From Cryptomeria japonica (Eukaryota; Streptophyta; Pinopsida; Cupressales; Cupressaceae), in NCBI RefSeq assembly GCF_030272615.1, contig NC_081415.1, positions 419,738,257-419,802,256 of the forward strand: a stretch of DNA of 64,000 bases, read 5' to 3'. Below are positions 57,460 to 64,000 of this stretch, piece by piece. Both the position numbers and the translations under genes were made by a program. Positions within the stretch are counted from its first letter, which is position 1; each line of letters begins with the position of its first letter. The notes under the pieces were generated by a model that saw only the letters and a program-made list of their open reading frames with translations, was not told where the DNA came from and made no database searches.

Positions 57460-58960
57460 ATTCCTAGATGGAAGCCAAGAATGAAGAGATGGTTTCATTG
57501 AAGAAGAATGCTTCTTTGGGTCTGGTACCTTTGATTGATGGACATAAACCCGTTAGTTGTAAATGGGTGTTCAAGAAGAAACAGGGTCCATATAGCGGTG
57601 TTGAGAAGCATAAAGCAAGGTTGATCGCGAAGGGATATTCTCAAGTGGAAGGAATTGGTTATGGTGAGATATTCTCTCATGTAGCTAAGCCGACATCCAT
57701 TCGATTATTGTTATCAATTGCAACAACTTATGACTTGGAAGTCAAGTAGATGGATGTGAAGACAATGTTCTTTAACGATGATTTGGAGGAAATTTCCAGG
57801 TCATAGCTAGAGTTTTCCACTGAAAAAGGTAAAGAGAACCTTGTTTGTAAGTTGAAGAAATCTTTGTATGATTTGAAACGGTCTCCTAGAATGTGCTATC
57901 AAAATTTCAACACATGTGTTGTCTTCAGGATTTCTAAGGTCTAAATCTAACCATGATGTGTATCATAAATTTTGTCACATTCTTATCATAGTCCTATATG
58001 TGAATGATATGTTGTTTAGTGGGAATGGTGAAAGAATGATTTTAGATTTGAAGTCTTAGTTAGTAGCACAATTTGAGATGAAAGATCTAGGTGTGACAAG
58101 ATATATTCTTGGGATTGAGATCATCAAAGATAGAGCTAGCATAAAGCTTTGGATGAGATAGAGTAAGTATGTTAACTGTGTTAGAGAGATTCAACATGAT
58201 AGCTTGCAAGTAGTTAGTTGTTTTAGTATTACAAGGGATGAAGCTTTATGTGGAGGATTGTCCAAAATCTCTTATTGAGATGGAGGACATATCTAAATTA
58301 CCTTATGTGAGTGTTGTTGGCAACTTAATGTATGTTATGGTCTATACTAGACCAAACATTGCTTAAACAATGAGAGTCCTTAATTGGTTTATGGCTAATC
58401 GTGGAAGGGTGCATTGGGATGCAATTAAGAGTGTTCAAGTATTTAAGGAGTACTTATGAGTATTCCTTGTTTTTATAGTTATCCTATTGGACCTCAGCAT
58501 TCAATTTGCATCCATGGATATGTGGATTCAAATTGGGTAGGTGACATTGACAATAAACGATTCACCAATGGATATGTTTTCACGATGCTTGGTGGTGTTT
58601 TTAGTTGGATAAGTAAGTGATAGGTTGTAGTTCGCTTTGTCCAGTACTAATGCAGAGTACATGGTAGCTACTTATGCTTGTAAGGAAGTCATCTGGCTTA
58701 AGAGATTGTGTTTTAATATTGGTTTTGATGAAGGTCAAATTACTATCTGTGGTGTGATAGCCAAAGTGCTATTTGTTTATCAAAGAATCCTACTTTCCAT
58801 GAAAGAACAAAATGCATTGATGTAAATTTTCACTTTGTTCATGATATGGTGGAAGATGGAAAGGTGAAAATCGAAAAAGTTGATACTTTGGCAAATGTTG
58901 CAAAAGCATTGACAAAGTCAGTGAACAATAAGAATTTCAAATGGTGTGTCAGTTGTCCCT
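57460..58960 (+). pseudogene. Element F reverse transcriptase and RNase H
   Basis: RT: CKWVFKKKQG (about 57560), KARLIAKGYSQVEGI, then a broken YDLKRSPRMCYQNF region (about 57867). The catalytic box reads YVNDMLFSG (about 57998), where the first Asp of YVDD is Asn. RNase H: GYVDSNWVGDIDNKRFTNG (about 58518) and SQSAICLSKNPTFHERTK (about 58760). It has many stops. Confidence 0.9.
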
Positions 58961-59020
58961 TGGGCCTTTGAGTAGATATCAAAGTTTTAACTCTTAACAA
59001 GTCTTCGACAAGTGGCAGAA

Positions 59021-59870
59021 TATTGGGATTAAGGTGTCTCAACCTTAGAGTCCAAACATGTTTAATTAATCATTTATCTTATTTTTCACCCACTTTGGAA
59101 GTCCTAAGTTTAGGGGATTAGTGTCATAAGTCACTATGTTCGGACTATGACCAATTTCCATTATGACTATGATGGTTACTAGTTCAATGGAAGAGTCATG
59201 GAGAGTTATTTTTTGGCAACTGGTATTTATGGTGGAGTTCACTTTTTACAAGTGGTGTGAGGTAAAGAAGGCGCCTATTCTTGGTCATGGTAATTTATAT
59301 GTTGTACTTGCATTGTATTTGGCATGACCGTTATGGATGAGATACATGTTGCTTTGAAAGTTGTGTGCAACGTGTCATAAGATTAGCAAGATATTGTTTA
59401 TGACACAACTTACTAGCAAGATATTGTTTATGACACAACTTACCACTTAGATATTGAAGATGGTTTTGGAAACCATGAGCACCTACCTCTTTGTTGAGCT
59501 CTATATATATGTTGATACCTTAATTGATTTTATGAGATCAATTGATTATTTTCTAAGACATCGTTAGGTTGTCAAAATTGCTCTAGAATTCTTTGTTGTT
59601 GTAGCTACTCCTGAAGAACATTGACTATGTGCATTGTATCGTAACTGTTGGTGGTTGTTGATAATACAATTGAGTCTAGCTTTTGGAGAGTGGATTTTTT
59701 CTCAAAAAGGTTTTCCCAAGTAAATCTGGTGTTGAGTTTATTTATTTAATCTAAATTTATATGTTTTTATCTAATCTATAATAGTTAAAGATTTTGTAAG
59801 AAATTTTTGCATTCACTCTCATGTTAGATTTAGCATTTGGAAGCATTATTCTACACTTTGCTCCCTTTCA
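59021..59870 (+). repeat. 3' LTR of element F
   Basis: Starts TATTGGGATTAAGG (TG mutated to TA), ends CCTTTCA. A 27-bp piece TACTAGCAAGATATTGTTTA... is duplicated in tandem at about 59380-59440. Preceded by a worn purine tract AAGTGGCAGAA. Confidence 0.9.
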
Positions 59871-59875
59871 ATTAT

Positions 59876-60480
59876 TACTAAAAAAAGCAAACATAAATTG
59901 ATCAATTTGAATAAGGAATGCTACAGGAACTCATATTTTGGAAGTGATTTATTCGTGTCAATGAAAATGACAAGTCCATGACTTCATGTGAAGTTGTTGC
60001 TCTTGACAATATTTAGATTGCTACTGCACACTCATGTTTCCAAGTCCAGTGCACATTCATCAAGCTAAACACACTTTCACCACCTAAATGAAGTAGTGAA
60101 TTCACCACTAAAGGGGAGAAACGAAGCTCGTAGCAAACTAAAGGTACAAACCATGGAGACACATGTCAATTGTCAAATAACCAGATTTCTATTACTTGTT
60201 TACCTATTTTCAAGATCCTAGTTATTAATGAACTTATCATGTTAGCTTTACATTTTTAGGCACAATACCAAAATGGTACATTCTAATTATACACCATGTA
60301 CCTTGCCATCTTCGCAACCATCATATCCTAAGTCCGACGATATTGTCATTTTGAAATCAACAAGCTTGTACAATCCATTTTCACCGATACCAATTACAAT
60401 CATTGCCATTGTGGTTTTGACCATAGATTTGGTAGCTTGAGAGTTAACAAGAAGAGAAAAGTTCTTAGTCATTTATTGAT
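59876..60480 (-). pseudogene. Remnant J copy 2, right part
   Basis: About 60095-60320 matches J copy 1 at 2190-2470. On the minus strand 60472-60287 is open for 61 codons (MTKNFSLLVNS...GIGENGLYKLVDF). The HMT-like start and the GLYKL block recall the region between copia protease and integrase, in the position expected for minus-strand J. The assignment is weak. Confidence 0.4.
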
Positions 60481-61339
60481 ATAAAGATTAAAAAAAATAT
60501 ATATCCAAAACATATCAAATATTATTGAATGTATAAACATAAATATTCAATGTGACAAACAGTTCTTTGAGAAAATTAGTTCATCGATTTCCTAGAGTGA
60601 CAAAACCACTTCTATTTTTATCCTCAATAGAAGATACTTCCAATATTTGTGCCATGTATAGTGTCTAGATGTACCTAAATCAAAGTACCAAGTCGTAGAC
60701 TATATGTGATGTGACAAATGTGAATCCTTCTTTTACCTCTAGCTCACTCAAATCATGTTTTTCTTAATCAACAATACTTGCATGCTTTGATATCTTTTGA
60801 TCACTCTCTCTTGGAACATTTTCTTCGGCAGTATCTGGATCATTATAGTAAGGACATTTCGCTTGATGGCAATACATAAGATTCTTTGAATTTGGATTAT
60901 GAACAATTGTATCAATGAACCCCACATGTACTACGAAACAGCAAAAAGAAACAAAATTATGAACAAGGCTAACAACGTCATGAATCCCTAGCAAATTTTT
61001 CAATAACAATGAATTCTTGGGGCTTCAAGGATGGCGATCCCAATCTGAAGTCTAGGTCTCCTAAAAAACAAACCCTTCTGTTGACATTCATCCAAAAATT
61101 TGGACTACAGGTTTTGAACTTATTGCAACTTACATAGTTGATTATTTTTCAGACTTTTCAGTACTTCAAATCAGATTTTCATGAAATAGGTACCAAAGTA
61201 AACTATATACAATGATGAGCATGGGGTTTACTAGGTGTTATTTTTTTTTGTGACTAAATTGGTCCATATAATTCCTCTGTATTTTTATTTTCTTTTAATG
61301 TTTTTCCACTATTTATTTGCCAAAAGCATGGCCGCTATG
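60481..61339. other. Unassigned sequence
   Basis: No element parts recognised. A minus-strand 81-codon frame (60764-61009) has no recognisable motif. Confidence 0.35.
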
Positions 61340-61642
61340 TTAGAAGGCAAATTTGGTATAGTGAAGAAGAGTGGTCAGAGATATCGACCTGTATTCTAAA
61401 TTTGCCCATTGAAAATTTTCCTCCTCTTCCTGACTGTGGGTTCTATTAAAATGGGTTGCTCCTCTATTCCAAAACCTTTTCAACCAAGTGCAGTGAATGG
61501 TGCCCAAGCAATAAGTTGACGCAATAGCTTGAGCTAAACTAGCCATGGCTAAAACAATGGCGTTGAAGGACAGAAAAAGCAAATAGCAAAACTTTGATGG
61601 TTGGTATGGTTCAACAAGTCTCTGATTGATAGTTTCATCCAC
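61340..61642 (-). CDS. Small ORF with a hydrophobic segment, unknown
   Basis: 100 codons on the minus strand. After a short polar start (MDETINQRLVEPYQPSK) there is a hydrophobic stretch of about 25 residues (CYLLFLSFNAIVLAMASLAQ and on), which could span a membrane, then a basic and a Glu-rich part. No family was recognised. It may be an exon of a longer gene, a pseudogene piece or chance. Confidence 0.2.
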   Translation of the reverse strand: MDETINQRLVEPYQPSKFCYLLFLSFNAIVLAMASLAQAIASTYCLGTIHCTWLKRFWNRGATHFNRTHSQEEEENFQWANLEYRSISLTTLLHYTKFAF

Positions 61643-62745
61643 TATGCCTGGTTTGTTGGTTGTATATTTTATAGCATTTTATGCTGGTTGCAATTTAGCA
61701 TATAGGACTTCATCTACTTTGTCCTTTGTGGAAGACTATGAGGGATGCCACTGCAGAACACATCAAGATCTTTCACATATTTAGATAGATGTTGAAATAA
61801 AAAAATGAAAATATACAAACCCAATGTGTTCATCCCATTTATATTTTTGTATTTTATGAAAACGAAAAAAATTATGAGATGCCATTTTATAAAAAAAGGA
61901 AATCAAGACAATGAACGATCATCACATCCTTTTTATCTTTTGTACTTGTCCAAGGAAAAATATTACAGGATAGCATAGACACATTCAATTCCGAACTGTG
62001 TTATCATACAAGTGACGCATGTGACTTATTCAGGCTGTTTTTGTTTCATAGATTAAATAAGTGCTACATGTTCTTTTTCACAAAAACTTACTAATATCAA
62101 TTTCTTTGTTATATACATGATAACAACTCATTCCGTGGGGCTAGGCTAACTGGTTAAGATAGGTTAAAACCTTAAAAAGCTAAGTGCCCCAAAATGATCT
62201 TAAGATGCTTATATTTCTTAGGTGCATATATATCTAGTAAATTAAATTTAACTTAACTTAAAAGTGGAAATTCGACCTCTTCATGCATGAAGCAGCCAGT
62301 TTGTATGAAAGCAGCCAAATTAAGATTGTAGATCATAATTGCTGATCATTTAATTGGATTACATTTTATTTTTGGTGGCTCAAAGCCTCAGTTTGTTTGA
62401 TAGTTGTGCTATGATTCTGGCTGTATTTCTTTGTCAATCAGTAGCTCTGTATGTTTATTGATAAATTGTTTAATGTCATCATGAAGCATTTTTCTTCTTT
62501 TCTCGAACAAGATGATCAACTAAAACATATGTCAGGGCTAGATTGCTGGTTCAGCACACCAGACTTCAAATACAGAAGCAAGTGCCTTAACTAGATTCAA
62601 AACTGCTAGGATTACATTCTAATGCCTAGATATAAAATCTTAAAGCTCTCAATTGTGAAAATTTTATGCCTCTCAATCTACTGGAACTCGTTGGAAAAGA
62701 ATAATTTGGATCAACAGATTAAATCAATATTTGGCAATTACATGT
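61643..62745. other. Unassigned sequence with a tRNA-like A box
   Basis: Nothing coding recognised. GGCTAACTGGTTAAG at about 62142 resembles a pol III A box, and GGAAATTCGACCTC at about 62266 a worn B box, but they are too far apart for a tRNA. Confidence 0.3.
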
Positions 62746-62957
62746 TCATTTCATATATTCCACAACATCTTGGCCAATTTGCTCAAGGAAGGAAACAAAG
62801 CCCATCCCATTGTTCAATCCTGTTCCATCAACATCTTGCTCCTCAATGAGGTAGTGCTCAAAAGGTTCAGCATTATCATGGCCACTGCGAATCAAAAGAA
62901 GCTTCGGTGTGATGCTTCTTTCCTGCTTCAACTTGTTAATTGTATTTCGCAAAAGAC
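62746..62957 (-). CDS. Candidate terminal exon of an unidentified gene
   Basis: On the minus strand a T-rich run ending in CGACAG (about 62977-62958) is a good 3' splice site. From 62957 the frame reads GLLRNTINKLKQERSITPKL, then about 48 more codons to a TGA at 62746. The composition is that of an ordinary soluble protein and not of a retroelement, with LLLIRSGHDNAEPFEHYL and DVDGTGLNNGMGFVSF in the middle. I do not recognise the family. It could be an exon of a real host gene or of a gene fragment; there is no upstream exon that I can see in the remaining 1 kb. Confidence 0.35.
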
Positions 62958-64000
62958 CTGTCGAAAAATATTGAGGGTAAGCAAAGTATGTAGCTCAATA
63001 ATGCATAAAAAAGTACATGTTGGATTACAATTTGGTCACCAACCATGCTTTGAGAGCCCCTACTACCAGTAGATCCTAATTTCTATATGAATGTATTTAC
63101 ATACATTGTATTTCTGTTTGAGCCATGTAACTCATTGCATAGGAGCACAAATACCATATTGTGAGAAGACTATAGAAAGACATATTAGATTCTTTAATTA
63201 ACACACCATTCAATCTTTTAATGCATTGATACGTGAAAATAACAGAAATCTGCATACTGATTTTAATGCATATCTTCAAGTGGCGATAAAGACCATCAAT
63301 AATCATATGAAGGCTTCCATCTCAAATTTTTTTCTCTAATACATAATTTAAAGAGAAAAAATTAGGTTTTATAATAACTCGATCTTTACTTGCATGTTCC
63401 TGATAATGAGTTTGGCATTGACTGAAAATGCCTGAGGATGTTGGAAAGAGACCTCCTAGAGATTGGGTTAGGTTTAATTTTGATAAGCAGAAAAAGCAAA
63501 TCCAGGATTAGCAGGGGAGTAAATCTTTAGAGATGATGGACAACCTCTTATTTAAGATTTCAGCCACTTGTGACTGACTAAGTATAAAGAATAAGCCAGA
63601 AGCAATGGCTAATTTAGAAAGCTAAAACTAGCTAAGGAGAAGGGATGGTGAAAACTTGAGGTGAAATCTAAGAGAAGTACCCCATATGACATCTCCTGCA
63701 AATAGGTCTTTTCATTATAAATGAAGATTCGTAGTTTGCAAATTTCCAACTATGGTCCTAGTCACTTGTTAGATTCCAGTACAAGGATTAAGACCACGTG
63801 CTTGTCTATCCACACCTTATGCTGATCATATTTATCTATTATATAGCCATGCCCTTATTAGTTTATTCCATACCCTGATTTGAAATATCATCCTTGTTTG
63901 TCCTATACACCAATTTGAAATGCCATCTCTGTACCCATCTTTTAGCCCATATCTCCAGCTTGCTGTAATCTAAATGCAATGGCATATTGAATCTGATATT
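62958..64000. other. Unassigned sequence, possibly intron or flank of the candidate exon
   Basis: No recognised ORF or repeat. Confidence 0.3.

Larger units (their letters stand above)
54019..59870 (+). mobile_element. Element F: copia retrotransposon with full domain set, decayed
   Basis: LTRs 54019-54834 and 59021-59870 with an exact target duplication ATTAT (54014-54018, 59871-59875). The internal region has gag, protease, integrase, RT and RNase H in copia order. All frames are broken and several catalytic residues are changed. The LTRs differ visibly along their length, which suggests an old insertion. It splits remnant J copy 2. Confidence 0.93.

Noticed and set aside
62142-62280. tRNA gene or SINE
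   Set aside because: An A-box-like and a worn B-box-like sequence are present, but about 125 bp apart, with no cloverleaf and no A-rich tail.

Overview
This window reads as intergenic DNA from a large-genome seed plant, most likely a gymnosperm. That assignment is an inference, from plant-type Ty1-copia, Ty3-gypsy (Tat-like) and LINE remnants, AT-rich background, deep nesting, and the absence of any intact, recognisable host gene in 64 kb. Nearly everything I can identify is transposon. All polyproteins are broken by stops and frameshifts, so the insertions are old.

Layout, left to right. 1-1128: 3'-ward part of a minus-strand LINE ORF2 (end of endonuclease, start of reverse transcriptase). 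1129-2600: decayed minus-strand copia-like remnant, J copy 1. 3140-11744: non-autonomous copia-type element A, whose second ORF is split by a 3.5-kb solo LTR (S, 5686-9176) holding a (CT)45 tract and two hairpin arrays. 12321 to about 30640 and beyond: element E, with a leader rich in palindromic units, a large decayed ORF of unknown function (26868-30303), and a 3' LTR starting at 30299. The E leader is split by copia element B (13113-26204), which is itself split by G (14622-22319), a Tat-like gypsy element with only gag and a protease-like region. 32822-34788: SMART/TRIM-like mini-element H. 34789-37860: LTR-like sequence with further repeats and hairpins. 37861-40600: mostly unassigned. 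40600-60480: J copy 2, split by gypsy element C (41111-52761, minus strand, TSD ACACT, hosting copia-type element D at 43033-45989) and by copia element F (54019-59870, TSD ATTAT). 60481-64000: unassigned sequence with two small minus-strand ORFs, one preceded by a good splice acceptor.

How the parts relate. No element looks able to move by itself now. A and D share an unusual plan: iMet primer site, coiled-coil gag without the usual copia gag N-terminus, CCHC knuckles, then a non-pol second ORF. G keeps gag and protease-like sequence only; C keeps only the RNase H-integrase linker and integrase; E encodes one large unknown protein. These would all depend on enzymes from other elements. F once carried the full copia set but has lost catalytic residues in protease, integrase and reverse transcriptase.

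The most interesting signal is structural. At several separate places (solo LTR S, E leader, E LTR start, G LTR, the 37.1-37.8 kb LTR-like block) there are arrays of consecutive short hairpins. Neighbouring units have different arm sequences, yet each arm still matches its own partner, so the arms covary. In G, D and E, a polypyrimidine-AG splice-acceptor-like site also sits within 0-13 nt of the main ORF start, so the hairpin-rich leader of E could be an intron. All of this was read by eye, without alignment or database search.
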